From: Methylomicrobium sp035916875
Lineage (GTDB): Bacteria; Pseudomonadota; Gammaproteobacteria; Methylococcales; Methylomonadaceae
DNA: 64,000 nt
Assembly (NCBI RefSeq): GCF_035916875.1
Contig: NZ_JAXUHN010000085.1
Location: forward strand, 80,332-144,331
Direction: 5' to 3'
Shown here: piece after piece, positions 17,667-26,315 of the stretch
Layout: every line of letters starts with the position of its first letter
Position numbering within the stretch: the first letter of the stretch is position 1
Position numbers and translations under genes: made by a program
The notes under the pieces: generated by a model
Told to the model about the DNA's origin: nothing
The model's database searches: none
What the model saw: only the letters and a program-made list of their open reading frames with translations

Positions 17667-18779
17667 ATGAATAAGAATAAAGTATTGATTCCAACCAGCA
17701 TGGTCGGCAACTATCCGAATCCGAGATGGTGGGACGCGGCGTTTGCGAGGCATTTCAAGGGCGATAGGCAGCCGCCTGATGCGCTGGTCCGGGAAGCGCT
17801 CGAGGATGCGACCGCCGCGCTGGTGACCGATCAACTGAAGGCAGGGTTGGACATCATCGCGGACGGCAGGCTGCACGGCGACAACTATGCCGATCAGGCG
17901 CTGTATTACTACTTTGATCGGCTCGGCTACGATCTGTCGGGCAAGCATTTGGGCTTTCCGATTTACAGCCGACTGCATTCGGCGACCGTGACCCAGGAAA
18001 TCAAACGCCGCGGCCAGATCATGGTCGAACAGGCGAGGGCGTTGAAGCGGGCGACCGACAAGCCGGTCAAGGTGCAATACACCGGTGTGCAGGTGCTGGC
18101 GCAGTGTACGAACGATCTTCATTACTCGAACAGTCGAGACCGCGCGATGGACATTGCGAAGGCGATCAACGAAGATATTCTGGAGGTCGATACACTGGGT
18201 GTCGATTATATTCAACTCGACGAATTCACTTGGCCTTATTTCTACGAAGACTGGGCGATAGAAGCATTCAATCGCGCGGTGGCCGGCGTCAAAAACGCGA
18301 AAATCGTCTGCCATATCTGCTGGGGCAACTGGGGCGGGACGCCGGCCTATTACCCGGATGAAACTGCATCGGCGGGCGAGGTTTTCGACTTGACCCTGCG
18401 TGCGCAAAACGCCAAAAAACCGAATCCGACCTCGTCGGTTGTGCCGAAATCCTACCAGGCCAACATCGACGTCTTCAATATCGAGGGCATCGGCCGTCTG
18501 CCGTTCGAGAATTCAGGCCTGGACCTCCTGAAGAAACATCCGATTCCGAAAAACATGATGTTCTGGGCCGGCGTGATCGATGTCAAAAGCACCGTCTGCG
18601 AAACGGCCGAGCAGGTTGCCGCGAAGATTCTGCAGCTACTGACCGTGGTGCCGGCAGAGCAATTGGGCGTCACGACCGATTGCGGTCTGATCCTGTTGCA
18701 GCGTTACATCTGCCAGGACAAACTGCACGCGCTGGTCGAAGGCGCGAAGATCGTCCGCAAGGAACTTGGAGTGGCTTAA
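17667..18779 (+). CDS. etnE: Epoxyalkane:coenzyme M transferase
   Basis: A 370-residue zinc enzyme of the cobalamin-independent methionine synthase (MetE) superfamily, single-domain as in EtnE/XecA. Predicted zinc ligands are H216 and C218 in CHICWGNWGG and C339 in TTDCGL, the HxC...C pattern described for this transferase. The N-terminal NYPNPRWW (residues 15-22) is a stretch I associate specifically with EtnE/XecA. YIQLDEFTWP near 181-190 is the MetE-like acidic strand. The enzyme opens short epoxides by thiolate attack of coenzyme M to give hydroxyalkyl-CoM. The coenzyme M biosynthesis genes 3 kb downstream make the assignment much stronger. A generic MetE-like protein is the alternative. 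Confidence 0.9.
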   Translation: MNKNKVLIPTSMVGNYPNPRWWDAAFARHFKGDRQPPDALVREALEDATAALVTDQLKAGLDIIADGRLHGDNYADQALYYYFDRLGYDLSGKHLGFPIYSRLHSATVTQEIKRRGQIMVEQARALKRATDKPVKVQYTGVQVLAQCTNDLHYSNSRDRAMDIAKAINEDILEVDTLGVDYIQLDEFTWPYFYEDWAIEAFNRAVAGVKNAKIVCHICWGNWGGTPAYYPDETASAGEVFDLTLRAQNAKKPNPTSSVVPKSYQANIDVFNIEGIGRLPFENSGLDLLKKHPIPKNMMFWAGVIDVKSTVCETAEQVAAKILQLLTVVPAEQLGVTTDCGLILLQRYICQDKLHALVEGAKIVRKELGVA

Positions 18780-18791
18780 CCGGAGCCGCCC

Positions 18792-19712
18792 ATGTTCACG
18801 CAGGCCGACAAGCGTTGTTCGTTGTCCGAACTCGTCGCTCAGGTGAAGGACGGCGATGTGGTTGCGGTCGGTGGCGGCTTGTCCTGGCGCGAACCGATGG
18901 CCGCCTTGCGCGAGTTGATCCGTCATGGGCGCAGAGGACTTACGGTGGTCGGCTCCGCCCATGGCATCGATATCGACATGCTGTGCGGCGCCGGCGTCGT
19001 GGCCGTGAGCGGCGAATCCTATGTCGGTTTCGAGCAGGATTTCGGCATGGCGCCGAATTACCGGCGCGCCTGTGAATCCGGCGCAGTTCAGGTCAGGGAT
19101 AATTGCTGTTATACGCTGGTGCAGCAATTGCGTGCCGCGATCTCGGGGCTGCCGTTCATGCCGATCCGCTCGGTGCAGGGTACGGGCTTTGAAGCGCTGC
19201 ATCCCGAATTCAAAACGATGATCTGTCCTTATACCGGCGACAGGCTCGTGCTGGTGCCGCCATTGCAGCCCGATGTTGCGGTCCTGCATGCGCATTTCGC
19301 GGATCGCCACGGCAACCTGCACATCGAAGGGCCGCCGGTGGCCGATATTCTGTTCGCGAAGGCCTCCCGCAAAGTAATTGTGACGGTCGAAGAGATCCTC
19401 GAGCATGAAGACCTTGCTGAAAAAGGCGTCACGATCCCTTATTTTTACGTGACCGCGGTCTGCGAGGTTCGATACGGCGCGCACCCGACCTCATGTTATC
19501 CGAACTATGCCTATGATAGGCGGCATACGCAGCATTACTACGATCAAGCCAGGCAAGGCGCCGAGGTTTTTCGGGAAAACTATCTGAAACCGTTCGTTAG
19601 TCAATGTCCCGATCATCGGGTTTATCTGGAGGCGATAGGCGGCCGAGAGCGTTTGAACCGGCTAACAACATGGCGCGAGAGCGACGAGCAGTGGAGGAGC
19701 TTGTATGAATGA
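18792..19712 (+). CDS. Family I CoA-transferase, subunit A (glutaconate-CoA-transferase-like)
   Basis: A 306-residue alpha-type subunit of a two-subunit CoA-transferase. Visible family features are the N-terminal DGDVVAVGGGLSWREPMAALRE, and the central PDVAVLHAHFADRHGNLHIEG followed by KVIVTVEEIL, as in the GctA/AtoD group. It overlaps the subunit B gene by eight bases. It starts 12 bp after the epoxyalkane:CoM transferase gene, so the three are one transcript. CoA-transferase genes are also present in actinobacterial ethene-degradation clusters. I infer that it moves CoA on or off an acid derived from the epoxide. The actual acyl group is unknown. Confidence 0.85.
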   Translation: MFTQADKRCSLSELVAQVKDGDVVAVGGGLSWREPMAALRELIRHGRRGLTVVGSAHGIDIDMLCGAGVVAVSGESYVGFEQDFGMAPNYRRACESGAVQVRDNCCYTLVQQLRAAISGLPFMPIRSVQGTGFEALHPEFKTMICPYTGDRLVLVPPLQPDVAVLHAHFADRHGNLHIEGPPVADILFAKASRKVIVTVEEILEHEDLAEKGVTIPYFYVTAVCEVRYGAHPTSCYPNYAYDRRHTQHYYDQARQGAEVFRENYLKPFVSQCPDHRVYLEAIGGRERLNRLTTWRESDEQWRSLYE

Positions 19713-20553
19713 GCCAGTCCGCACCTGCACGCTCGGCGAATTGATGATTTATCAGATCGCATTGACGATCGAAGACGGCATCCTGGCGTTTCACGGTTTC
19801 GGCTCGCCCCTGGTACAACTCGCGCTGCATCTGGCCAAGCGCAGCCATGCGCCGAATCTGGTCCTGGTGGCGGGCGCGACCTATGCGGTCAATCCGAGCC
19901 CCCTGTTTTTGACGCCAACCTCGAACGATTTCGTGATGAGCGTCGGCGCCGAATGCGACTTGAATATCGAGGAACTGTTCGATCTGGCCGCAAGCGGGCG
20001 GATGGGGCGGATGTTTTTATCCGGGTTGCAAATCGACCCGTGGGGCAATTTGAATGTGACCCGGCTTGGCGATGCCGGCCATCTGAAACTGAAGCTGCCG
20101 GGCGGTGGCGGCGGCTGCAACCTGTCCTGCGATGCGGGCCATATCACGATCTGGACCGCGGCGCATCGCGCGCCCCCGGATCAACAAGGACGGCGCCGCT
20201 TCCGGCTGGTCGATCGCTGCGATTTCGTGACCAGCGTCGGTCACCGCAGCGTCGACGGCAGGCCACGTTCCGAACTGCCGTACCGGGGCAAGGGACCGGA
20301 TTGGATCGTGACCGATCTCGGTATTTTCGATTTCGACGCAACCGGTCATGCCAGGCTGAATGCGGTTTATCCCGATACCACGGTGGAGCTTGTCGCCGAG
20401 AACACCGGTTTTGATTTTCCGGTCGCCGCTGATCTGGCGTGCGCGCGTTTGCCCGAGCCGGGCATCATTGAGCTGATCCGCCGTCTGGACCCGATGCGGA
20501 TTCACCGCCGGGAACTCAGCCATGATGATCGGACCCGCGAGTTCGAGTTGTAG
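19705..20553 (+). CDS. Family I CoA-transferase, subunit B
   Basis: A 282-residue beta-type subunit, partner of the preceding gene. The N-terminal domain has ILAFHGFGSPLVQLALHLAKR and a SVGAECDLN stretch, which may include the catalytic acidic residue that forms the glutamyl-CoA thioester. The QIDPWGNLNVTRLGD and LPGGGGGCNLSCDAGHI motifs are typical of GctB-like subunits. Near the C-terminus FDFDATGHARLNAVYPDTT follows the usual pattern. It overlaps subunit A by eight bases, and its stop is immediately followed by AGGAG for the next gene. Confidence 0.85.
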   Translation: MNEPVRTCTLGELMIYQIALTIEDGILAFHGFGSPLVQLALHLAKRSHAPNLVLVAGATYAVNPSPLFLTPTSNDFVMSVGAECDLNIEELFDLAASGRMGRMFLSGLQIDPWGNLNVTRLGDAGHLKLKLPGGGGGCNLSCDAGHITIWTAAHRAPPDQQGRRRFRLVDRCDFVTSVGHRSVDGRPRSELPYRGKGPDWIVTDLGIFDFDATGHARLNAVYPDTTVELVAENTGFDFPVAADLACARLPEPGIIELIRRLDPMRIHRRELSHDDRTREFEL

Positions 20554-20563
20554 GAGCAGGCGG

Positions 20564-21487
20564 ATGGCAAACACGAACGGCGGTATCCTCGAAGTCGGTC
20601 AATTAAGACAGCGGGAAAACTTCGTGCCGTTGCCTTACCGCTGCGTCAGTTTTCAGCCGTATGAAGGCCCGATGACGGCGGAGGCCATCGAGCGTTATTT
20701 AATGAGTCGGGAAGTATACCGCCGAACCGATATTGTGGTTCTGCATGGCCCGAGCCGTGACTATGCGGTCGCGGCGGTGCAGCGTTTGGGATCGGATAGC
20801 CTGTTTACAATGGCAGAGAAGGTTGAAATACTCGGCCTACCCGCCGATTGTATTTTGATCGAAGATCCCGATACCGATCCCGCCAACCGCTCGGCGCTTG
20901 CCCTTACCGCGATAAAGCACGGGGTCACCCCCAAGCAAACCGCGATAGTGGTCGGCACGTTCGATCATGTCAACATCATTCATCGGCCGAACCCGCTGCG
21001 CCTGCGCGTGGTTGAAGTGGTACCGCCCCATCCACCGAAGTTATTACACATGGTTGAACAGGTGCTGGGCTATGCCGATTTGCCTCCGATAATATTGGAG
21101 CCGGTCACGATCGACTTGCGCGATTTGGCTGCTACCGTAAGCCCGGAAGCCTATCTGGTCCCCTGCCGCTCGGGCGGTCTGCAGGAACTCGGCGCGCCGG
21201 TCTATTTTTTGGACGAGCGGCCGACACAACGCGCAAACTGGACCTTGCTCGGCTGCGAACGGAGCCTGCAATTTCACCGGCATTATTACGGCGACGAACC
21301 GCCGCGCGTCGAGATGTGCCCGCGCAAACTGACCGCCCCCGATGATCGCCTGACGCTGCTGAAATGCTGCCTGCTCGAATATGATATTGAACGGGACGGC
21401 ACCCGGATGATCGTGCCCTGGGGCACCGATTTGCCGATGCTCGAAAGAGCCTTGCGTGAATTAACCGGAGACGGCGGCGATGGCTGA
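20564..21487 (+). CDS. Unrecognised cluster protein, 307 residues
   Basis: The start at 20564 is preceded by AGGAG at 20552-20556, right over the stop of subunit B; this is preferred to the upstream ATGs at 20522-20525. I do not recognise the family. It has no signal peptide or membrane segment. Notable stretches are PYRCVSFQPYEGPMTAEA, SRDYAVAAVQRLG, QTAIVVGTFDHVNIIHRPNP, YLVPCRSGGLQELGAP, and ERSLQFHRHYYGDEPPRVEMCPRK with several His and Cys that could bind metal. It overlaps the phosphosulfolactate synthase gene by eight bases, so it is surely co-expressed with coenzyme M synthesis. It may catalyse or aid a CoM-related step. Confidence 0.85.
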   Translation: MANTNGGILEVGQLRQRENFVPLPYRCVSFQPYEGPMTAEAIERYLMSREVYRRTDIVVLHGPSRDYAVAAVQRLGSDSLFTMAEKVEILGLPADCILIEDPDTDPANRSALALTAIKHGVTPKQTAIVVGTFDHVNIIHRPNPLRLRVVEVVPPHPPKLLHMVEQVLGYADLPPIILEPVTIDLRDLAATVSPEAYLVPCRSGGLQELGAPVYFLDERPTQRANWTLLGCERSLQFHRHYYGDEPPRVEMCPRKLTAPDDRLTLLKCCLLEYDIERDGTRMIVPWGTDLPMLERALRELTGDGGDG

Positions 21488-22328
21488 ACTGGCCTGGGAA
21501 CATATCATTGCCGGCGTGCGCGAAGCGCGCAGCGCGAAGCCGCGCAAAACCGGCTGCACGATGGTGATGGATGTCGGCAAGGGCCTCTTCGAAACGCAGA
21601 GCATTTTGGAGATGTCGGGCGCGTATATTGATCATTGGAAGTTCGCGTTCGGCACCTCGGTATTCGTCGAGAAAACCCGATTGCAGGAAAAATTGCGCCT
21701 GTTGGCCGAGCACAATATCCTGACTTTTCCGGGCGGGACCCTGCTTGAAGTGGCGATGCTGAAGATGCATTGCCGGGGCTACATGACGCATGCGCAGGCG
21801 CTTGGCTTTCAGGCGGTCGAAATTTCGGACGGCACCCTGCCGATTCCGCGCTTCAGACGGCGCCGCATCATCGAGTGCGCGCTGAATGCTGGCTTGATCC
21901 CGATCACCGAAGTCGGCAAAAAAGACCCGAAGCGGCAGCCGACCGTCGATCAACTCGCGGACGAGATAGTGCAGGACCTGGAGTGGGGGGCGGCCTGGGT
22001 GATTCTCGAAGGCAGGGAGTGCGGCCAGGGCGTCGGAGTTTATGATGAGGCGGGCAATGTCGAGGGTTTCGAGGTCGAAAGGCTCGTCGAATTGCTCGGT
22101 TCCAGAATCGACGCGTTGATCTGGGAGGCGCCGCTAAAGCCGCAGCAGGCCTATTTCATCGAAAAATTCGGCGTGAATGTCGGTCTCGGCAATATCAGCC
22201 CGGATCAGATACTCGCGGTCGAGGCGCTGCGTAACGGCCTGCGCTTCGATACGCTGAACCGGGTCTCCGATAAACTGGTGCGCACCGGCTTCTGGGATCC
22301 GAATGCGGTGGAGCAGGACAAACCGTAG
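21480..22328 (+). CDS. comA: Phosphosulfolactate synthase (coenzyme M biosynthesis)
   Basis: A 282-residue TIM-barrel enzyme of the ComA family, which adds sulfite to phosphoenolpyruvate to give phosphosulfolactate. Family motifs in order are DHWKFAFGTS (51-60), FPGGTLLEVA (83-92), VEISDGTLPIP (113-123), ITEVGKKDP (142-150), and WVILEGRECGQGVGVYD near 177-193. It is the same first step used by methanogens and by Xanthobacter XcbB1. ComA homologues are also known in Bacillus spores for sulfolactate, but here the neighbours point to coenzyme M. It overlaps the upstream unknown gene and is 29 bp from the first lyase. Confidence 0.93.
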   Translation: MAELAWEHIIAGVREARSAKPRKTGCTMVMDVGKGLFETQSILEMSGAYIDHWKFAFGTSVFVEKTRLQEKLRLLAEHNILTFPGGTLLEVAMLKMHCRGYMTHAQALGFQAVEISDGTLPIPRFRRRRIIECALNAGLIPITEVGKKDPKRQPTVDQLADEIVQDLEWGAAWVILEGRECGQGVGVYDEAGNVEGFEVERLVELLGSRIDALIWEAPLKPQQAYFIEKFGVNVGLGNISPDQILAVEALRNGLRFDTLNRVSDKLVRTGFWDPNAVEQDKP

Positions 22329-22357
22329 TTATTCCTCTTGTTAAAGTTGAGATCAGT

Positions 22358-23872
22358 ATGACTGCCCGGCATTCGACGGAACCACTCCCGCAACAAGTGC
22401 TCGAAATAGGCGCCCGCCTGAAGGCCCCTCCTTCCGATTTATTGGTAAATTCGGTGTTTGCCCAGGAACTCGCTCAGCAACTGCATCTGTTCGATGCATT
22501 GGGCATCACCGACATCGCGCAGACCCTCGTTGCTCTCGAGCTGGGATCGATTCCCGAAACCGAGGGACGCGCATTGCTGGCTGCATTGCTGGAACTGCAA
22601 AAGAAACCGGACGATTTTGTACCATGCCCCGAGCGCGGCGACATCTACACCAACCGCGAGGCCTGGCTGAGCGAACGCAGCGCCGCAGCCGGCTGGCTCG
22701 GCGCCGGTCGCGCCCGCCGCGAAGCGATTACGACCGCATTCGTGATCGTGATGCGCAAGGCCTTGCTGGACAATCAATTCGCGTTAAGCAAACTGGGCGG
22801 TGTGATGATCGAACGGGCTATGACCAACCGGCTTTCGATCATGCCGGACTACACCTATCTGCAAGCGGCGCAGCCGACCACGTTTGGACATTATCTGCTG
22901 AGCTTTGCCTATCCTCTGCTCCGGGACCTCGAACGGCTCGATCTGCTGTTTAGCCAATTGAACCTCAGCCCGGTCGGCTGCGGCAGCACCAATGGCTCCC
23001 TGATTCCGCAAGGCCGGCAGCAAGCGGCCCAGCTTCTCGGTTTTGCCGGCGTGATCGAGCATGCCCGCGACGCGATGTGGCAGGCCGATGTGTGCATCAA
23101 CTGCGTCTCGATACTCAATACCGGCAGCGTCACCTTGAGCCGCCTGGCCGAAGACTTGCAGATTTTCAGCACGCAGGAGTTCGGATTGATCGAGCTTGAC
23201 GACCGCCATGCGCGCGCGAGCAAGATCATGCCTCAGAAAAAAAACCCATTCGCCTTGACTCATGTCAGGGCCTTCGCGAACAAGATGATCGGGTTTAGTG
23301 CGACCGTGACCGCAAGTTCCAGAACGCCGAGCGGCCAGCCTGATAACCGCTTGCTGATTTACGGCGAACTGCCCGAAGCCGTCCTGCAGGCGACGGAAGT
23401 GAGCGAGCTGATGGCCGAGCTGCTCGAACACTTGACGTTCAAAGCCGACAGGGGCTTGCACCTTATCGAGTCCGGCTGGGCGCTCGCGACCGATCTTGCA
23501 GAAACGCTGGTGCTCGAATGCGGTCTCGATTTTCGCGCCGCGCATCAGCTGGTCGGATTCCTGGCCAGTGAGTTTCAGGGGCATGGCCTCCGTACCCTGT
23601 CTCCCGACATCATTATCTCCGCCTGCGAACAGCGCTTTGGACGGCGCATCGAATTGTCCCGCGCGCAACTCGAAAAAGCGCTCGATCCCCTGCATGCGAT
23701 CGAATCCCGGCAGGAGGCCGGCGGCACTTCAATGCGCAGCATGGAAAATATGCTGAACGACTGTTCGGCGCAATTCACCGGCTATCGGGAGCAAGTCCGG
23801 CAGAGTCTCGCCTACCTTGAAGACAAGGAAAAGGAGCTACTGATGCTCGCCGAGGCGCTGGCCGCAACATGA
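22358..23872 (+). CDS. Aspartase/fumarase-superfamily lyase, XcbC1-like (argininosuccinate-lyase type)
   Basis: A 504-residue member of the aspartase/fumarase superfamily, nearest in look to argininosuccinate lyase. The signature SKIMPQKKNP is at 288-297, and the second conserved region is PDYTYLQAAQPTTFGHYL (163-180). In argininosuccinate lyases that region reads THLQ; here His is Tyr at residue 167, suggesting altered chemistry. In Xanthobacter the related XcbC1 eliminates phosphate from phosphosulfolactate to form sulfoacrylate, and that is the likely role. A true argininosuccinate lyase is disfavoured by the context and by the substitution. Its stop overlaps the next start as ATGA. Confidence 0.85.
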   Translation: MTARHSTEPLPQQVLEIGARLKAPPSDLLVNSVFAQELAQQLHLFDALGITDIAQTLVALELGSIPETEGRALLAALLELQKKPDDFVPCPERGDIYTNREAWLSERSAAAGWLGAGRARREAITTAFVIVMRKALLDNQFALSKLGGVMIERAMTNRLSIMPDYTYLQAAQPTTFGHYLLSFAYPLLRDLERLDLLFSQLNLSPVGCGSTNGSLIPQGRQQAAQLLGFAGVIEHARDAMWQADVCINCVSILNTGSVTLSRLAEDLQIFSTQEFGLIELDDRHARASKIMPQKKNPFALTHVRAFANKMIGFSATVTASSRTPSGQPDNRLLIYGELPEAVLQATEVSELMAELLEHLTFKADRGLHLIESGWALATDLAETLVLECGLDFRAAHQLVGFLASEFQGHGLRTLSPDIIISACEQRFGRRIELSRAQLEKALDPLHAIESRQEAGGTSMRSMENMLNDCSAQFTGYREQVRQSLAYLEDKEKELLMLAEALAAT

Positions 23873-25248
23873 TCGATTCGGTGCATATCAGTGATTCGAC
23901 GATTTACGGCCCGGCCTGGAGCACGCCACCAATGCGCGCGCTATTCGCCGAGCAGAATAAAATCAAGGGCTGGCTCGAAATCATGTCGGTATTGGCGGCC
24001 GTGCAGGCGGAGTTCGGTCTGATTCCGGTCGAGGCGGCCAGGCAAATCGAGGCATGTCACGCGCATATCGAGATCGACGAGGCTTTCCTCTGCGAGGCCA
24101 GTGAAGGCTTCGCGAAGACGAACCACTCGCTGCTCGGCATCATCAACGCCCTGAAATCGCGGGTCGGCTCCCAGGGCGGCGAATGGCTCTGCTATGGCGT
24201 GACCGTGCAGGATATTACCGATACCCAGACGATGCGGACCTTGGTGAGGGTCCGTGACCATTTTATCGAGCAAGTCTGCGCGATCGAACGCATTTTGAGC
24301 GCTCTTGCCGTCCGGCATCGCGATACGCCGATGTGCGGCAGAACGCATGGGCAGCCGGGCCTGCCGATCACCTTCGGCTTCAAAGTTGCCTGCTGGCTGG
24401 ACGAGGTCGACCGCCACCGCCGACGTCTTGTCGAGCTCGGCCCGAGGCTTTGTGTCGGGCAATTGGCTGGCGGCGTCGGCAGTCTGTCCTCATTGGGTCC
24501 GAAGGCGCTGGCATTGCAGCAAGAGGTTCTGCAGCGGCTGGGTCTTGAGTCCCCCGCGATCTCGTGGACCAGCAGCCGCGATCGTCTTGCCGAATGGCTG
24601 AATAGCCTCGCCTTGATCAGCGCGACCGGCGACCGGATCGGTCAGGAAATCGTGCAGTTGCAGAGGCCAGAAATCGGCGAACTGAGCGAGGGTTTTGTCC
24701 CCGGCGCGGTCGGCAGTATCACGATGCCGCAGAAAAGAAATCCGGAGATTTCCGAACATCTCGGTACGCTGTCCAGAGTCGTTCGGCATCATGCCGCGCA
24801 CATGGCCGAAAATCTGGTGCACAGTCATGAGCGCGACGGCCGTTCCTGGAAAGGCGAATGGGCGATCATTCCGGACGCCACCTTGGCTGCCGGCAAGGCG
24901 CTGGCCTTATTGGAGACGCTATTGACCGATCTTCAGGTGCACGATCGGCGTATGTTGGCGAATATCGACGCCAGTCGAGGCCTGATTTACAGCGAAAAGG
25001 TGATGCTGGCCCTGGCGAAAAAAATCGGCAAGCAAAGCGCGCATCAAAAGCTATACGAAATCGCGCTGCGGGTTGATCGGCAAGGGCTGCATCTGCGGCA
25101 GGCATTACACAAGGATCAATCCATTACCGGTCTGTTGCCGACGGCCGAGATCGATGCGCTGTTCGACCTCGGCTCCTGTACCGGCCATTGTGCGGAGATG
25201 GTCGAGCGGGTGATCGCTTCAATCGATCTATCGGGGCAGTCATCGTGA
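23869..25248 (+). CDS. Aspartase/fumarase-superfamily lyase, XcbD1-like (adenylosuccinate-lyase type)
   Basis: A 459-residue member of the same superfamily as the previous gene but closer to adenylosuccinate lyase. The signature GSITMPQKRNPE is at 282-293. The region GRTHGQPGLPITFGFKV (157-173) retains the His that its neighbour has lost. Two different superfamily members in tandem match the xcbC1-xcbD1 pair of the Xanthobacter coenzyme M pathway. Its step probably acts on sulfoacrylate or a cysteine adduct, but I am not certain of the exact reaction. It overlaps the upstream gene by four bases and the downstream gene as GTGA. Confidence 0.85.
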   Translation: MIDSVHISDSTIYGPAWSTPPMRALFAEQNKIKGWLEIMSVLAAVQAEFGLIPVEAARQIEACHAHIEIDEAFLCEASEGFAKTNHSLLGIINALKSRVGSQGGEWLCYGVTVQDITDTQTMRTLVRVRDHFIEQVCAIERILSALAVRHRDTPMCGRTHGQPGLPITFGFKVACWLDEVDRHRRRLVELGPRLCVGQLAGGVGSLSSLGPKALALQQEVLQRLGLESPAISWTSSRDRLAEWLNSLALISATGDRIGQEIVQLQRPEIGELSEGFVPGAVGSITMPQKRNPEISEHLGTLSRVVRHHAAHMAENLVHSHERDGRSWKGEWAIIPDATLAAGKALALLETLLTDLQVHDRRMLANIDASRGLIYSEKVMLALAKKIGKQSAHQKLYEIALRVDRQGLHLRQALHKDQSITGLLPTAEIDALFDLGSCTGHCAEMVERVIASIDLSGQSS

Positions 25249-26297
25249 AGCTTCCAATGACCGCCGCAGGGCGTCTCGATCTGGCCTGTGACATCGAAAA
25301 GAAAATCCCGCGGCAAAGACTGGCGGTCTATCCGACCCCTTTGCAGCCCGCCGACCGGTTATCTAGGGCGCAGGCCGGTCCAAAACTTTGGCTCAAGCGC
25401 GATGATTTGATCGGCTTCGGGCTCGGCGGCAATAAGATTAGGGGCCTCGAAGTGATACTGGCCGATGCGCTGCGAAGTGAAGCCGATATGTTGATCACCG
25501 GGGCCGGCCCGCAATCGAATCATGTGCGCGCGACCGCTTTCGTGGCGGCATTCGCAGGGCTCGACTGCATTGCCGTATATTGGGGTAAGCCGCCGCCGAA
25601 CATCGACGGCAATTACCGCGTCACCACGATGCTGGCTGCGCAGGTTCATTTCACACAAAACGACGACAGGGCGAACGTGGATACCGCGATCGAAACCATC
25701 GCGGACCGCATGCGCAGAAGCGGCAGACGCCCTTACCCGATCCCGCGCGGCGGCGCCTGCATGATGGGCGTTTTGGGCCATGTGCTGGCCGTGTGCGAGG
25801 CGTACCGTCAATGCCTGGAACTTGCGCTCAGTCCGGACGCGATCGTGATGGCGGTCGGTTCCGGCGGCACCTATGCGGGTTGGCTGCTCGGAACGAAATT
25901 GCTGAATCTGAATTGGCGAATCATCGGCTACAGCGTCAGCCGCGATCCAGCGGAAGCCAGCGTGCAGGTAGCACGTCTGGCTAATGAAGCGGCGGCATGG
26001 CTGGGCTGCGAATTCGGCTTCTCGGCCGTGGATGCGCCGGTGCAGGGCGGCTTCATCGGTTCCGGCTATGGCATTCCGAGTCCTGTAGGCGCGGCTGCGA
26101 TCAAGCTTCTGGCCCGCTCCGAGGGCCTTTTGCTCGATCCGGTCTATACCGGCAAGGCTATGGCCGGCTATCTGAGCGCATCGGCTACAGGCTTGTTTGC
26201 TGCATACGAAAACATGATCTTTTTGCACAGCGGCGGCGAACCGGCCTTTTTTGCGGGTAACGGCGTTTGGCTGGACATGCATCCGAGGGTCATTTAA
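25245..26297 (+). CDS. PLP-dependent D-cysteine-desulfhydrase/ACC-deaminase-like enzyme, XcbE1-like
   Basis: A 350-residue fold-type II PLP enzyme. The start is taken as the GTG at 25245, which overlaps the preceding stop as GTGA; an ATG at 25257 is also possible. The PLP lysine is K64 in GLGGNKIRGLE, preceded by LWLKRDDLIGF. The phosphate-binding loop is VMAVGSGGTYAGW. The C-terminal LLDPVYTGKAMAGY is typical of D-cysteine desulfhydrase and 1-aminocyclopropane-1-carboxylate deaminase. In Xanthobacter the homologue XcbE1 completes coenzyme M synthesis, presumably releasing the thiol from a cysteine-derived intermediate. A simple D-cysteine desulfhydrase is less likely given the neighbours. 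Confidence 0.87.
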   Translation: MKLPMTAAGRLDLACDIEKKIPRQRLAVYPTPLQPADRLSRAQAGPKLWLKRDDLIGFGLGGNKIRGLEVILADALRSEADMLITGAGPQSNHVRATAFVAAFAGLDCIAVYWGKPPPNIDGNYRVTTMLAAQVHFTQNDDRANVDTAIETIADRMRRSGRRPYPIPRGGACMMGVLGHVLAVCEAYRQCLELALSPDAIVMAVGSGGTYAGWLLGTKLLNLNWRIIGYSVSRDPAEASVQVARLANEAAAWLGCEFGFSAVDAPVQGGFIGSGYGIPSPVGAAAIKLLARSEGLLLDPVYTGKAMAGYLSASATGLFAAYENMIFLHSGGEPAFFAGNGVWLDMHPRVI

Positions 26298-26315
26298 CAG
26301 AATAAGGAGAATGAC

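Noticed and set aside
17667..18779. MetE (cobalamin-independent methionine synthase) fragment
   Set aside because: It is a complete single-domain protein of normal EtnE/XecA size, carries NYPNPRWW, and lies in a cluster with coenzyme M biosynthesis genes; it is not a broken MetE.
22358..25248. Ordinary argH and purB genes
   Set aside because: Both overlap coenzyme M genes, the first lacks the THLQ His, and such housekeeping genes would not be expected in tandem here.
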